Counted from the first letter of the stretch, positions 32,801-45,650 are shown. The stretch is DNA of 64,000 bases from Diogma glabrata (GCA_963693315.1 CAVNZG010000994.1:1-64000), one strand, 5' to 3'. Translations and numbers: made by a program. Notes: generated by a model not told the origin, from the letters alone.

Positions 32801-35800
32801 CGTCAATTTTGCTCCAATCGACATAAAATTTTGACACAATATTCTTAAAATATTATGCATTCAAATAAAAAAAAAATGCAAAAAAAAAATTTTAATACCT
32901 TACCCCTCCTTAAGCAAAAACGACAAATATATGAAGTTCTTTTATTTTTCATCCTAGAACATCTTTGAATATAACTTTTAATTTGATTAAACAAAAATGC
33001 ATAGGATGTTGATAAAACTTTAGTATACGATCCAGGTTAACTTGAAAATAGATTTGGCTTCAATTCAAAATTGGATAAAATGGTGGGTTCTCCGAACACC
33101 TGTTAATTTGAATTTTCAATAACTTCTAATCCTGGCTTTCAATCTTATTTAGACTTGGTATTTAAGAAGTACTGTTTCCAATATTTCTACCTACCAACTT
33201 CTAATTTGTCACTTCCGGTTAAAAACTTTTTTTTTAAACCGTTTATCCCTGATAATACTGATAATATATCACATACTAGTTCCTCAATCATTAAAGCACA
33301 CACAAAGAGTTATATGAAGTTGAAGCACATTTCTTCGGCCAAGCAAAAACGTGCTTATAACAAAAATACGAAATGACAACAGGGGCATATATAGAACTTC
33401 TTAATATTGCGTATTTAATATGGAGTAAAATATTTTTACATCACAATATTTTTACATTACATCATGTCTCCCAGACTTACTGCTTATAAGTTATAGTTAT
33501 TTCCAATGATTATTTAAATCAATTATTTTATAAAGGACAAGCAATATTTTCTAAGGACACGAAGCAATATTTAAGTTGTGTAATTATTTTCAAAGTACAT
33601 AAATTATGCAAATTTACTAACAAACTTTTTTCATTATTGACAAATTTATTTTTATTGATGAAATTTCATAAAACTATGTTTGGTTATAATAAAAACCAAA
33701 ATATCATTTTTTCATTTTGTTTTTCGGAAGGTGATGGGTATAATTAAGATTAGAAGGATATTTTATTGTAATTATTGTTATTGATATTTTATGTCCTTAT
33801 GAAAACATATGCAAGCTTTAGTTTTTAACCTAATTTGAAGTTCCTGTCGTAACCCATAAGATCAGACCCCCCAAACCTCTAGTTACATATTGTATTTTCA
33901 GCCAATAAAATTTCTCTCTGTTGATTCTGGTCAGTATAACCAAATAAAACAAAAGCATAAATAATTACTGACCACTGAATTTTTATATGTAACATGTGTA
34001 TTGTGTATTCAAGTAAGATAATTACTATACATATTTTATTTACTTAAAACATTGTCCGTGAAAACAGAAAACAATTGTTTTGAATACAAACTTCCTCAAT
34101 CATAAAATATAACCCAAAAATGGTGCACAAACAACATACACACATTCAAAAATACTTTTATATCTGCTAGCTTCCCTGTCTACATATTTTGTCGTATTTG
34201 TTATCTTGTCTTAGGTTTTGTTCTCATCATCTTATTATTTTTGGTTGGTTACCTTGTAAAAAAAGAATGTCAAGGAATTATGTATGTTACCAAAGGAATC
34301 TATTATTATTTTGATTAAAGTTTTTTGGTATTTGATTATTTTTTACATTAGTGAAAAGGAAATTTGTTTGATTCTTCTGAATATTGTGTTTATTTCCACT
34401 TTTCATTGATTTTTGGTTTTTACAATTTTTGTCTACCCAATTTTTTTAAAAAGTTTCGTTTAAATTGTGTTGTTCGTTTCATTACTTCAGGATGACTTCA
34501 ATGCAGGTTTGGATATTTTCTAATGATTTAGCTGAAAATTTTTTGCCTTAGTTTTATTTTTATTTAACCCACTGAAATTCTCTAAAATGTAATGACATCA
34601 TTCATTTTCACCAATAGCATTTGAATTATACTAATAACAAATAGGTATACGTCTGGCCTATGGGATATTAAAAATTATCGAATAATTTTTGAAATAATTA
34701 ACTGATAGTAGGGCAACGTATAATTCATACAAAATATATAAAGAAATGAAAAATGGCAAAAAATTTTCTAAACGAATTCCCCTCGTTCGTTGATAAATTC
34801 TCATAATTTTTTGGAAAATTCCTCAAGCAAGTGGTATTGATAATAGCCCTCGGCCTACGGCCTCGTGTTTTTATCAATATACTTGCTTTCGAAATTTTTG
34901 GTAAAAAATTATTTCGAATTATCACCGCCCTTGGGAAATTACGTATCGGGGTTTATATACACACTATTCAGTGTGAAAACCTTGAAGGGGTGGAGACCGT
35001 GTGGTTGAAACCTTGATATTTCTTACATTAGAATATGCTCGTGTTTGCTCTTCATTGGGATTTTGATCATTCCCGTTATATTGTTGGTGTTATTGTGACT
35101 TTTCTTGTGATTCTTATTACACAAAACTTTTTATTAAAGAAAAAATACGGTCAGAATTTCACATGTTAATTTTCCAAACAGCTTTTTAAAGGATAGAGAC
35201 TGTATATTCTGTATATTCTTTTTCTGCGGCTTCACTTTTTTTTTCATTATGATAAAATTGCCTATGCAACAGAAACATAATATGTTTATTACGTACAAGT
35301 GCGAAATGAAATAGTAAACCAACATTTTCATGACAATTCTGATCAAAAACTAATCAATTTTGAACAAATACAAAACTTGCGCATAACAAATACAATTTAT
35401 CAATTAAAGAAAGTATTCAAGGGTTTTAGATCTTCATACCCTAAAATATTAATATCGTTTTGTACTCGTTATAGAATATACTGATCAGACTCCGTTTACA
35501 TTATAATTTGTATTGTAGATTAGTTTGAAACACCTATAATATTTATTGATAAATACCACTTTTCCTTTGTTTCAATTTTTCTCTTTGTTATTGTGATAAA
35601 CACTTTGGTTTTGACTGAGAGTATTGTTACTATGCAAATGTTGTTCTCAACGTTGCATTTAAACAAACTAAAACACGTATATTTATTTGAATAAATGTCG
35701 AATAAAAGTATAATTATTTGCTCTTCGTATCCCTCGCTTCGTACTCTTGCTCTAAATTTCATGTTCGCGTGAAATGATGTGCATTTTGACATTGTTATAT

Positions 35801-36641
35801 ATATTTCTATGTTTAACGAGTAGTACTATATTTTCTTCTGAAGAATTAAAGTAAAAAACATTTCCAAATCGATAAAATATAAGCCGTGTTCGATTTGACT
35901 GAAGCAACTGATACAACTGAAAAATTGAATGCAGTAGTTGTTGTTTTTTCAGTTCGTTCAGCCAAATCGAACGCACTTAAAGTTACAATAAATAAATAAA
36001 TATAAAATGATTGTTGATTGTTTGTTTGATTTGATTGGCGTCAAGAACTGATTTTTTGTGCTATGTTATGATATTTCAAATGAATGAGAAAATTTAAATG
36101 CTAATTTTTTTTTAAACTTTAACGAATAGAAATCTTTGAGTACATGTTGAGTGATTGATACAGATTCTAGACGGAAAAAACATTTTAATGATTATTTATT
36201 CGTTTACCAAATTAACTGTTTTAACATCTTATCATTGAGTTTCGAATGGGAAAACTATTAGAATATATGCTTTTGTAGTTTTAATAAAAATGTTTAACTG
36301 TGATTTTTTTTGGTGTTTGGGTTGAGCTAGTTTAGATTTGCTGAAATGTTTCATAGTCGAGTTGATAATAGTAGATTATACACCAAGAGAGAGAAGTGTG
36401 TTTTTCTCCCAAGGTGTGTTTGTAGGGCGAAGCGTGTATACCTCGTATATACCTCTCTCCCGAGGTATATATACTATTTTTTGCACGACCACAACATAAT
36501 TATGATACTTAAAACTAAATCTAATCATTGAAAAAGAACGAAAATTATAATTTTTTAGGTCATAGGATCATAGTAGACGGTTTTTATACAAATTTGTTTG
36601 AATTTATCGTACATAATTTTTGTTTCCATAAAAACTATCAT
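29852..36641. other. Gene-poor region with clustered imperfect palindromes
   Basis: Nearly 7 kb without a convincing ORF. It holds imperfect inverted repeats at 30,479-30,617, about 30,785-30,895, 31,366-31,466, about 34,800-34,930 and about 35,886-35,972, and a 17-bp inverted pair ATTTTTTGTACGAGTAA (about 30,617 and 31,332). Short repeats TTTACTGCCGCCGTAAAAA occur at 30,258-30,350. The rest (31,800-34,700) is AT-rich and unremarkable, probably old transposon debris. Confidence 0.6.
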
Positions 36642-36645
36642 TGTT

Positions 36646-37079
36646 TGTAGAAGCAATATCTACTCGTATCCGTTGTTTAGCGGCTGCAACGGTGAGAGCC
36701 AAGGCTGTATCCTCTTCACTTGTATATAAGTGTATATATATGAGAATATACAATATAATTTTCCACACTCGTATTAAATTTAGAAACACTTTATTTAAAT
36801 TTACACGATTTTTTAATTATAAATAAAGAAATATTTACAAAAGGCAAATGTTTCCACAATTAACTGAATTTATAAATTTTATCAAAATATAAAAATTAGT
36901 GTGTAACAATTTTTTTATTTATGTAAATTGTTGAAAGGTTGCAACAATAATGATGAGATTTCTTTTCTTTATATTCTCTCTAAAAACAATTTCCAAAATT
37001 TTATTGGCAGTTTACTAATATAATTGGATAGGGAGCGTTGTTTATTTGTGGGACGTAATTATAAAATCAAAGTCCCACA
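36646..37079 (-). repeat. 3' LTR of the CsRn1-like element
   Basis: 434 bp, matching 41,931-42,364 except for about three bases (CACTCG/CAATCG, ATTTTTTA/ATTTATTA, GAGATT/GAGACT). The adjacent polypurine tract on the minus strand reads GGAAGGGGGAGTATTG (37,080-37,095). Confidence 0.95.
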
Positions 37080-37168
37080 ATACTCCCCCTTCCGTAAAAA
37101 AATAAGATATAAATATATTTATTTAATTCAACGATGGTTATTTTGTGTCTTTCACCTTCATTCCTAAC

Positions 37169-40100
37169 CTACAAATTAAAACTAACACGTTTTGGTTTTT
37201 GATTGTCTGCGTCTTTTGATTGTCTGCGATTGTTTTGATTTAATGCGTCCGTCATGTGTGCAGGTTTAAGTCGGTCCAAAGAAATCGAAATATTTTTACC
37301 ATTAATTTCGATTACATAATATTTTCGGAATCGCCTTATTACTTTGAATGGGCCCTCATATGGTGGTGATAAACCAGTTTTGATTTTATCCACACGAACA
37401 AAAACAAAGTCGCATTCTTCTAATTCTTTAGGAATGTAAATGTTGTTTTGAGGGCCTTTCCGAGTTTCTTTAGGGATAAGGCAGCGCATAGTCTGCTGTA
37501 AAATACCGACCAGCGTTGAAGGATCTGACGAATTACCTTCCGAATGCATAGTTAGTTCTCCAGGGATCCTAAGGCTTTGTCCGTAGACAAGATCAGCTGG
37601 AGTGCATTCAAGATCAGATTTGATCGACGAGCGAATACCAAGTAGGACTATTGGGAGTGTATCACTCCAATTAAGGGTATTACCGTTCGCCTTTAGAGAA
37701 GCTTTCAGCTGTCTATGGAACCTTTCCACTGTTCCATTGGCTTTAGGATTGTAAGCCGTTGTCCGAATTTTGTGCGTTCCAAGTAAACTCATGAGCTCTT
37801 GAAATAACCCAGATTCAAATTGCGCACCTTGATCTGTGGTTATATACAACGGTACTCCAAAACGCGAGATGTGCTGATCGACTAATGCTTTAGCTACAGT
37901 CGTTGCTCGCATATCAACAATCGGAATTGCTTCTGGCCATCTAGTAAAACGGTCAACAGTAGTTAATATGTATTCATATCCATAAGAAGGAGGTAGACGC
38001 CCCACGATATCTATATGGATATGATCAAACCGACCGCTTGGTATGTCGAACCTACCGTATTCGGTCCGTGTATGACGGTTGATTTTTGATCGTTGACATG
38101 CCAGGCATGTTTTAGACCAAAAACCAACGTCGATATTCATAGATGGCTAAAAGTACCTTGAAGAAATTAACTTCCGTGAAGCACGAACACCTGGGTGGGA
38201 CAAATTATGCAAATCGTTAAAAATATTTCGTCTTAGTTCGTCAGGAATATACGGACGAGGTTTTCCCAAGGTAGTCTCACACCAAATTGGCTTATGAGCG
38301 TGCTCACAAGAAATGAGTTCCAGTTTGAACTTAAAATTTTTTGTCTTTTGAACAACCAATAAGTCCTGGAGTTCTTTGTCGGACTCCTGAAGTTGAATGA
38401 GTTGAGAGATATCCAACCCGGTTAGACAAAGAGCCATTTCCTCAAATGATCGTGAAAGTGTATCCGCCACAACATTCCCTTTTCCTGATATATGTCTAAT
38501 ATCAGTGGTAAACTGAGCCACATAGTCCAAATGACGAGCCTGTCTAGGACTACGTTCCGTCTTGGATGTAATAGCAGTAGTCAGAGGTTTGTGGTCAGTG
38601 AACACAGTGAACTTTCGACCCTCGATGAAATATCGAAAATGTTTGATCGCAGCAAATATTGCTAAAAGCTCACGATCGAAAGCAGAATATTTAGTTTCAG
38701 CAAGCGAAAGCTTGCGAGAGAAAAATGCTAATGGCTGCCAACATTTATCTGCATACTGTTCTAGTACTGCTCCTATCGCAGTACCTGAAGCATCCGTTTT
38801 TAAACAGAAAAATGAGTTCTGTTGAGGATGTGCCACAAGTGTTGTATGTTCCAGTGCTTGTTTGACAAGGTCAATAGCTGCACTACATTCAACAGGCCAA
38901 GAAAATTTTGCTTTCTTGCCTTGTTTAATCAGGGCTGCGAGGTGTTTGTGAACTGAGGCTAGTAATTCTGCCAGTTTTGGTATAAACCTATGGTAATAAT
39001 TTACCATACCCACAAACCGCTGAACCTGTTGAACGGATGTTGGCTGAGGAAATTGTCGAATAGCCAGGATTCGATCTTTAGATGGTAGTATGCCATCTGC
39101 CGAAATCTCATGGCTTAGAAAATTTAAGGTAGGAACACCAAAAACGCATTTAGACAGCTTGATATTAATATCGAAATCAGTAAGTCTTTTAAAAAGAATG
39201 CGTAAATGTTTCTGTTGTTCATCTGCATTTTTACTGGCCACCAAAATATCGTCAATGTACACGAAAACAAAATCCAACCCCTTGGTAACTTCGTCCATAA
39301 AACGCTGAAAGGTCTGGGCCGCATTACTCAGACCATAAGGCATTCTAATGAACTCGAAAAGACCAAATGGGACCGTTATTGCAGTTTTGTGTACATCTTC
39401 TGCGGCTACAGGTATTTGGTGGTAAGCACGTACTAAATCAATTTTTGAAAAAATTTTGCAACCATACAGGTGCATTGAAAAATCCTGAATATGGGGAATA
39501 GGATACCGATCTGGTACCGTTACCGCATTAAGACGGCGGTAGTCCCCACAAGGCGTCCAATCATTTGGCTCTTTTTTAGGTAAAGATGGAGCGGTGACGA
39601 TACACACGAGGAAGAAGGCTTTACTAATCCTAGTTGAACCATCTGATCAAATTCGTTCTTGGCAATGCTGTATTTTTCAGGCTCCAGCCGACGTGGTCTA
39701 GAAAAAGGAAGGCGTCCTTCAGTGATTATACGATGAACCACGTTGTGTTTTACTGGGCCGTCATACCTGGGCTCCATTGTAAGAGAGGGGAACTCTTGGA
39801 GAATAGCTCCATATGTTCCATTAATGGTAAACTGTCTCGGTGTTAATGTTTTATCATTCGATAAAATAGTGGCCACCGTAAGTGATGTTCTTTCATCAAG
39901 CAAGCGCTTACGCTTGAGGTCGACAATAATGCCGAATTTTGAAAGAAAGTCAGCACCTATTATAGGTTTATTAACTGACGCAACGACAAATGGATGTCGT
40001 AATTCACGACGGAGACCCAGATCAAGACACAGCAATTTAGTACCAAAAGTCTTAATATTAGAACCATTAGCGGCCGTAAGGACTAAATGTTCGTCTGGTG

Positions 40101-40258
40101 AAAGATTTTTAAAATAAAAATTTGGGATGACTGATATATCAGCTCCCGTATCAATTAGAAATTGAATCTTATTTTTATGGCAGCGAACGAACATGCGGCG
40201 ATTATCATCAGTCCCATCATTAGCCGCAACTGTAGAGGGACTTTTTAGTTTTCCGAAT
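37169..40258 (-). pseudogene. CsRn1-like pol (PR-RT-RNase H-IN), two breaks
   Basis: Protease with DTGAD at about 40,140-40,155. RT with YIDD at about 39,260; RNase H with KTDASG near 38,795 and TDHKPL near 38,600; integrase with the CLACQ zinc-finger end near 38,100, D (IDIVGRLPP), D (TTDQGAQFE) and E ([10 protein letters not shown]). Break 1 is a one-base loss near 39,582, which separates the protease frame from RT. Break 2 is a TAG at about 38,150, where a conserved Trp is expected before the integrase zinc-finger Cys pair. Otherwise the sequence is continuous. The frame overlaps the end of gag by about 14 bases, in a -1 relation. Confidence 0.92.
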
Positions 40259-41150
40259 TTGGTGTGTTAAAACTAGAGTTGTGATATTGACATCGCTTTT
40301 CACAACGTCTAGCTCGCTGTCCATAACGTTTATGCCACCAACAAATGTAGTTAGCGGCAGAACTAGACGGTTTAAATGATCTGCTTGTACTTCGTCGACT
40401 TGACGAACTTCGATCCCGTCTGTATGAACTACCCCTGTGACCACGTTCAAAGCGGTCTAAGCGGGAACGTAGTTCAGAAATTGATTTGGTTAAGTCCTTA
40501 ACCAGGTTATTTAAATCATCGTTTTGTGCACGTGATGATGAAGCTTGGCTTGTTGATGCCTGATTCTGATCAACGTTGGCACAGAATTGGGATTCTGGGG
40601 GACGTGTTGGGTCCCAAAGTTTGTCCGCAAGAGTAAGACGTTTTGAGAGTGGATCTTCCTCGAAAGCGATCACAATATCCTTAATGTGTATCGGAAGACG
40701 TGTAATCCTGAGGTTGTATAACAGAGCCTCTGTCACGGCTGGGGAAGAACTGGCTTTTTGTTCTAGCCGGCGGTAGAATCTGGAGGGAGAATCGTTTCCC
40801 ATGTCTACCTTAGAAATTAGTCCCTGGATTCGTTTAGACTCAGTCTCTATTGTGTGACTGAGAACTGCGTTTTTTATGACGTCGTATTTATTAGTCTGAG
40901 GTGGGTTCTTTATAAGGTCCCTAACCAGTGCAATTATGCTTCGCGGAAGCGCGGCAACGACTTTGATATATTTTGTTTTGTCGTTAGTTGTCTTTTTGCT
41001 TTCAAATGTTGTTTCAGCATGCAGAAACCACAATTCGGGATCATCTTCCCAAAAGGTGTTAAGTTCAACCGTATCAGTCATATTAATTTGAGACTGGGAC
41101 GCGGATGTGGAGTCTTGTTTAGTCTCCGTTTTATCGTCCGGTGGTGCCAT
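40245..41150 (-). CDS. CsRn1-like gag
   Basis: The 301-aa protein forms the retrotransposon particle. Residues about 30-185 are capsid-like (FWEDDPELWFLHAETTFESK, KYIKVVAALP); then comes a Ser/Arg-rich stretch, then the CHCC motif CWWHKRYGQRARRCEKRC near residues 270-287. This unusual zinc motif is the mark of the CsRn1 clade. The frame is intact from ATG 41,150 to TAA 40,245. The 5' leader up to the LTR (41,151-41,911) has no ORF of note. Confidence 0.9.
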   Translation of the reverse strand: MAPPDDKTETKQDSTSASQSQINMTDTVELNTFWEDDPELWFLHAETTFESKKTTNDKTKYIKVVAALPRSIIALVRDLIKNPPQTNKYDVIKNAVLSHTIETESKRIQGLISKVDMGNDSPSRFYRRLEQKASSSPAVTEALLYNLRITRLPIHIKDIVIAFEEDPLSKRLTLADKLWDPTRPPESQFCANVDQNQASTSQASSSRAQNDDLNNLVKDLTKSISELRSRLDRFERGHRGSSYRRDRSSSSRRSTSRSFKPSSSAANYICWWHKRYGQRARRCEKRCQYHNSSFNTPNSEN

Positions 41151-41930
41151 TTCAAAAAAAGGAAATTAAACGACAAGAGAACGCGAACCCCAATATAATA
41201 AATATCCGTAAAAAAAATGAAAATGAAATTTGTTACGTATACACAAAAAAACCAACGCTATTTAATTCAAATTAAAATAATTAGTAAAAAATTAAACTGT
41301 TCAATGTTAATAACAATAACAGATGATGCGCAATCAAGTAAATATAATATTAAAATTTTATTAATTCACAAAAAAAAATATTTTTTCTAAATATTATTTG
41401 TTCTCTTTTATTTGTAATAACAAAATCATATCAAAATTTTAATCAATGGAAATTGATATTGAGAAAAACAAGAATTATAAAGAAAGAAAAGAAAACTCAC
41501 CAAATATTATTTATGATGGCTGATAATTGAATTTTTATAATTTTAATTACATAAGTTATCTTGTTTCTTGATTTGCTGTATCGGTAAATCCTTTCTTTAT
41601 AAAATATTTTGAATATAAAATTTCTTGATGTTATTTCAATTAATAGACTTCCGTTATTTCAATTGATAAATTTTTCTTGTAATTGTTGATTTTCGTTGAT
41701 TTTTTATGTTGTTGCAAAACCGAAAATTTTGATAGTTGATATGTGAAATAAAATGTTTTTTTGTTTATATTGATTCCCAAAAAATAATTAAATTGTAAAT
41801 TTGATAAGGAAACGTACCTTTTACTTGGTACGCTAATTAACGTACCAAGTTTCCGTATACAGGGCCTTAAATATTGTAAATTTCGCCTTATAGTTCCACA
41901 GCAGCTAACGTGTTCGCCAAGGTCACCAAT

Positions 41931-42364
41931 TGTAGAAGCAATATCTACTCGTATCCGTTGTTTAGCGGCTGCAACGGTGAGAGCCAAGGCTGTATCCTCT
42001 TCACTTGTATATAAGTGTATATATATGAGAATATACAATATAATTTTCCACAATCGTATTAAATTTAGAAACACTTTATTTAAATTTACACGATTTATTA
42101 ATTATAAATAAAGAAATATTTACAAAAGGCAAATGTTTCCACAATTAACTGAATTTATAAATTTTATCAAAATATAAAAATTAGTGTGTAACAATTTTTT
42201 TATTTATGTAAATTGTTGAAAGGTTGCAACAATAATGATGAGACTTCTTTTCTTTATATTCTCTCTAAAAACAATTTCCAAAATTTTATTGGCAGTTTAC
42301 TAATATAATTGGATAGGGAGCGTTGTTTATTTGTGGGACGTAATTATAAAATCAAAGTCCCACA
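41931..42364 (-). repeat. 5' LTR of the CsRn1-like element
   Basis: 434 bp. The primer-binding site follows directly on the minus strand (TTGGTGACCTTGGCGAAC, about 41,912-41,929). TGGTGACC fits a tRNA-Trp 3' end, while the remainder is diverged. Confidence 0.93.
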
Positions 42365-42368
42365 TGTT

Positions 42369-42571
42369 TTCATGGTTTGTTAATTTTTATACCCTAGGGA
42401 GTAAAAGATGCGATCCGCACCCGCAAATAAGGGAGCAGAGTTGAACTTTATATACAACTCGTGCAAAAAAGTTTTTACTTCTTATAAACAAGGACGGGCC
42501 CGATTTTGATTACATATTTTTTTTATTGTTTGTTTTTATATTTTTAGATTTTGTTTTTATATTTTTATATT
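42369..42571. other. Short unassigned stretch
   Basis: It contains a TACCCTAGGGAG palindromic patch and GC-richer sequence (CGATCCGCACCCGC) but no feature I can name. Confidence 0.4.
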
Positions 42572-44216
42572 TACTTCGGTCTGAAAGACCTTAGTATTAC
42601 ATTCAAAGTGAAATTCTTACCCCCACTTTTTTTGGCATTTCTCGACGTTTAAGGACCTACTGTTTCATTCTAAAAAAGCAAAAAAAAATGTATGTCTGTC
42701 TGTCGGCCGGCCGTCACAACCTACGAAATCTAGAAAACCGCTGGACGGATTTCAAAATTTTTTTTTTCTAAAAATAGGTTTACTCAATGGGAAGAGCCGA
42801 AAGGACGATGTGTTCGATAACTGTACCGGAAGTATGTCAAAAAATCGTCAAATGTGTCAAAACAAGGAAATTTGCATATTTTTTGCTTAAAAAACTTTCA
42901 TTTTAAGTGATTACGAGTAGGAACATTGAATTTGGAGAAATCTTGATGATCGGGATTGGTATGTGAGACCAAAATCTAGATTATTGCATTATAAGTTTGT
43001 CAAAAAAATGTTGTCAAGTGTGTCAAAAGAAAGATTTTTATTTATTTTTTTACCCAATTTTTTGGAAAAAAATAAAATTAATAATTTGTATGACATGAAA
43101 TTTTATTATTATTATAGAGAATTATGGCATTATAAGTTTGTCAAAAAAATAATGTCAAGCGTGTCAAAAAATGATTTCATTTATTTTTTTAGCCAATTTT
43201 TTGGAAACAAAATGTAGCTGTTTTTATGACGTAAATGTAATTGAAAATGCAATTGGACATGGAAATTTTTTAATTTGTTATAGTTTTGGAAATATTTTTG
43301 GAATTTTGAAAAAGTTTGTATTTTTGATTTTGTAATAATTTTTGCAATATTTTAAGAATTTTGAAAAAAGTTTCAATTTTTGATTTTGTAATAATTTTTG
43401 GAATATTTTTAGAATTTTGAAAAAAGTTTGATTTAATTATAATTTTTACAATATTTTTGGAATTTTGAAAGAAATATGAATTTGTGATTTTGTGATATTT
43501 TCTCGAATCGCTAAATGGAAGGTTCTTGAATAGTTTGTTGAAAATGTAATTGAAAATGAAATTGGACATGGACATTTTTGAATTTGTTATAGTTTTTGAA
43601 ATATTTTTGGAATTTTGAAAGTTTCAATTTTTGAAATTATTATAATTTTTATAATTTTGGAAAAAGTTAGAATTTTGGATTTTGTTATAATTTTTGCAAA
43701 ATTTTTAGAATTTTTGAAAAAAGTTTTAATCTGTGATTTTGTAATAATTTTTGAAATATTTTTAGAATTTGGTTTGAAAAAAATTTGAATTTTTTATTTT
43801 ATTTAATTTTTACAATATTTTTGGAATTTTGAAAGAAATATGAATTTGTGATTTTGTAATATTTTCTCGAAACGCTAAATGGAGAGGTTTTTGAGTAGTT
43901 TGCTGATTGTATAATCTTTTCACTAAATTATGTTAATATATGATCTGTTATAATTTTCCAACAACGTATTGATGTTTCGTGTTAGTTTTGTAATACGTAT
44001 TAGTAGTTAGTTAGTTAGTTTTGTAATACGTATTATTATACGTAAACAGAGATAAAAAATACATGTACTTTAACAAAAAGTTATGTTTGATATACCTCGC
44101 TGCCCAAAACTAAAAACCATGTCGTCATAAAAGTTTTTTGCCGAAAACTATATCAAAATCCTTAACCCAGACCGAAGTCTTGATATCTCAGAGCTTGAGA
44201 TTTCAGCCCCTCCATA
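42572..44216 (-). mobile_element. Non-autonomous element copy A1 (HINE/Helentron-like?)
   Basis: The family has ends TATGGAGGGGCTGAAAT and TTTCAGACCGAAGTA; this copy lies in reverse. Near both ends are inverted motifs ACTTCGGTCTG and CAGACCGAAGT. The second end carries a hairpin, GGTCTTTCAGACC, just before the terminus. The middle has two kinds of tandem array: AAAATTCCAAAAATATT-type units and about 140-bp units with GACACACTTGACAACA. It has no ORF. Sub-terminal inverted repeats, a 3' hairpin and internal minisatellites fit Helentron-derived HINE/DINE elements; this is inference. Confidence 0.7.
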
Positions 44217-44770
44217 TTTTGTTTTTCTATTATCGTAAAGGTATGTGTTTTAATTTTGTTTCCACAAGCACGTGGCATGTACCTCTTACAATTTGGCCTC
44301 TTCAGCCACCGTCGATAGAGGTTGTTATTTAATTTTACCAACGAAATCTGGCTTGTACATTGGAATGGGAAGCTGGTAATATTGTTGCATTTAACCCCAA
44401 ATAAAACCATCCCATGTCACCTTCCACAGTATAAAGACCCTATTAAGATAAACCATGTGGATCTGTATGAGATTCAATGTGTTACACATCTTGGAGTGTA
44501 TATTAAAAGTGACATGAAATTCTTGCATTTGTATTCAACCTCACTAAGTCATTTATTTGTTTATGTATGGAATATTGCTGCCATGTTTGTAAAGTCATTT
44601 GCCAGTGAACGATAAAATATTTAAACTTTGTGCAGACTACAGAGAAAGGCGGTACGGTTGGTTCAGCTTGATTTCCTTCAGCATCAAAGAATTAGAGCTG
44701 AGTTGTCAATTCTTACATCTTACATAAATACATCTTTAACGAATTAAAGCCTAGATATAGAGCTATATGA
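44217..44770 (+). pseudogene. LINE reverse-transcriptase remnant (C-terminal part)
   Basis: Translated pieces in shifting frames resemble the end of a jockey/CR1-type reverse transcriptase: LGVYIKSDM near 44,492-44,518, MEYCCHV near 44,566-44,590, and LCRLQRKAVRLV near 44,628-44,663. Stops and frame changes intervene. It is old and non-functional. Clade assignment is uncertain. Confidence 0.5.
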
Positions 44771-45282
44771 AGACTCGTTTCATCGAACAATTGTTATGGA
44801 ACCACTCTTATTCATAACTATGGAGTCACTGTAATTAATTAACTAAAAATAATTCTGTAAGCAAATTGCAATTAATTAAGCTGTATTATAATATTTGTTA
44901 AATCCAAATATCCAATTATTTAAAGGAAAACAAATATTACATTACAGCTTAAAATTTCATTAAAAATCAATTAATATAACGGTAGTTGAAACTTGAAAGG
45001 ACACTCAAATTATATTGACATTTTTTTGCAAACTATGTAATAAACTTAACCTAAACCTACTTAACATCAAAGTGCAAAAAGGAATCAAAATAATTAATAA
45101 TATTAAAATAATTTAATAATAATTAAAATAAATAATTGTTTAAGTGACCGTTTGTTATCATAGTGATCTTTCTTGTTAAAAGGGTTTTTTTTTATAAAAA
45201 ATAAAGATAACAAAACCAAAAAAAACTAACTGTTTTTAAAAGAAAAGGTTTAAGCAAATAAAGAAATTCCAAAACATAAATT
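44771..45282 (+). other. Probable relic LTR upstream of a primer-binding site
   Basis: AT-rich sequence that ends just before a perfect copy of the 18-base primer-binding site seen at 49,768. It includes AATAAA-type signals. The LTR start is not determined, and no second copy is seen in the window. Confidence 0.4.
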
Positions 45283-45300
45283 TGGTGACAGCGGTGGGAT
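45283..45300 (+). other. Primer-binding site of a relic LTR element
   Basis: TGGTGACAGCGGTGGGAT is identical to the site at 49,768-49,785. It fits the 3' end of an insect leucine tRNA by my recollection of the acceptor stem. Confidence 0.65.
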
Positions 45301-45650
45301 ACTGTAAGTAAAACATCTGCCTCAGTATCCAGCATTCAAAATTCAAGACTCATTCAAAAAACAGAAACAAAATCAAAAAAAAAATTTTTTTTTGATTCAT
45401 CAAAATCTAGCAAAATTCAGCATTCCAAAATTCAAAAATAAAACAAATTTAAAAAAAAGAACACAATCAAAACAACTTTTTGATTCATCAAAATGCAGCA
45501 AAATTCAGCATTCCACAATTCTAAAATAAAACAATATTAAAAAAAAGAAACACAATCAAAAAAAACTTTTTGATTCATCAAAATCCAGCAAAATTCAGCA
45601 TCCCAAAATCAAGACCAATTCAACAAAAAAAAGAAACACAATCAAAAAAA
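45301..45650 (+). repeat. Tandem leader repeats of the relic LTR element
   Basis: Three to four units of about 95 bp with TTTTTGATTCATCAAAATCC and AGCAAAATTCAGCATTCC. The last unit resumes after copy A2 at 47,012 (ATTGATTAATCAAAATCCAGCA), showing that A2 inserted into this leader. Confidence 0.75.

Larger units (their letters stand above)
36646..42364 (-). mobile_element. CsRn1-like Ty3/gypsy LTR retrotransposon
   Basis: A 5.7-kb element on the minus strand, with 434-bp LTRs and a 4-bp target duplication TGTT (36,642-36,645 and 42,365-42,368). The LTRs read TGTGGGAC...CTTCTACA in element orientation. Gag has a CHCC motif (C-x2-H-x9-C-x3-C) rather than CCHC. The primer-binding site begins TGGTGACC, which fits the tRNA-Trp end used by the CsRn1 clade. 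Pol is broken at two points only. I see three LTR differences, so insertion is fairly recent. Confidence 0.9.

Noticed and set aside
34725..35016. ORFs of about 60-66 codons on both strands
   Set aside because: They sit in an imperfect palindrome and so appear in both directions; no coding character.
36641..42074. ORFs within the two 434-bp LTRs (for example 41,640-42,074)
   Set aside because: They are repeated because the LTRs are repeated, and one is extended by chance into the leader; no protein similarity.
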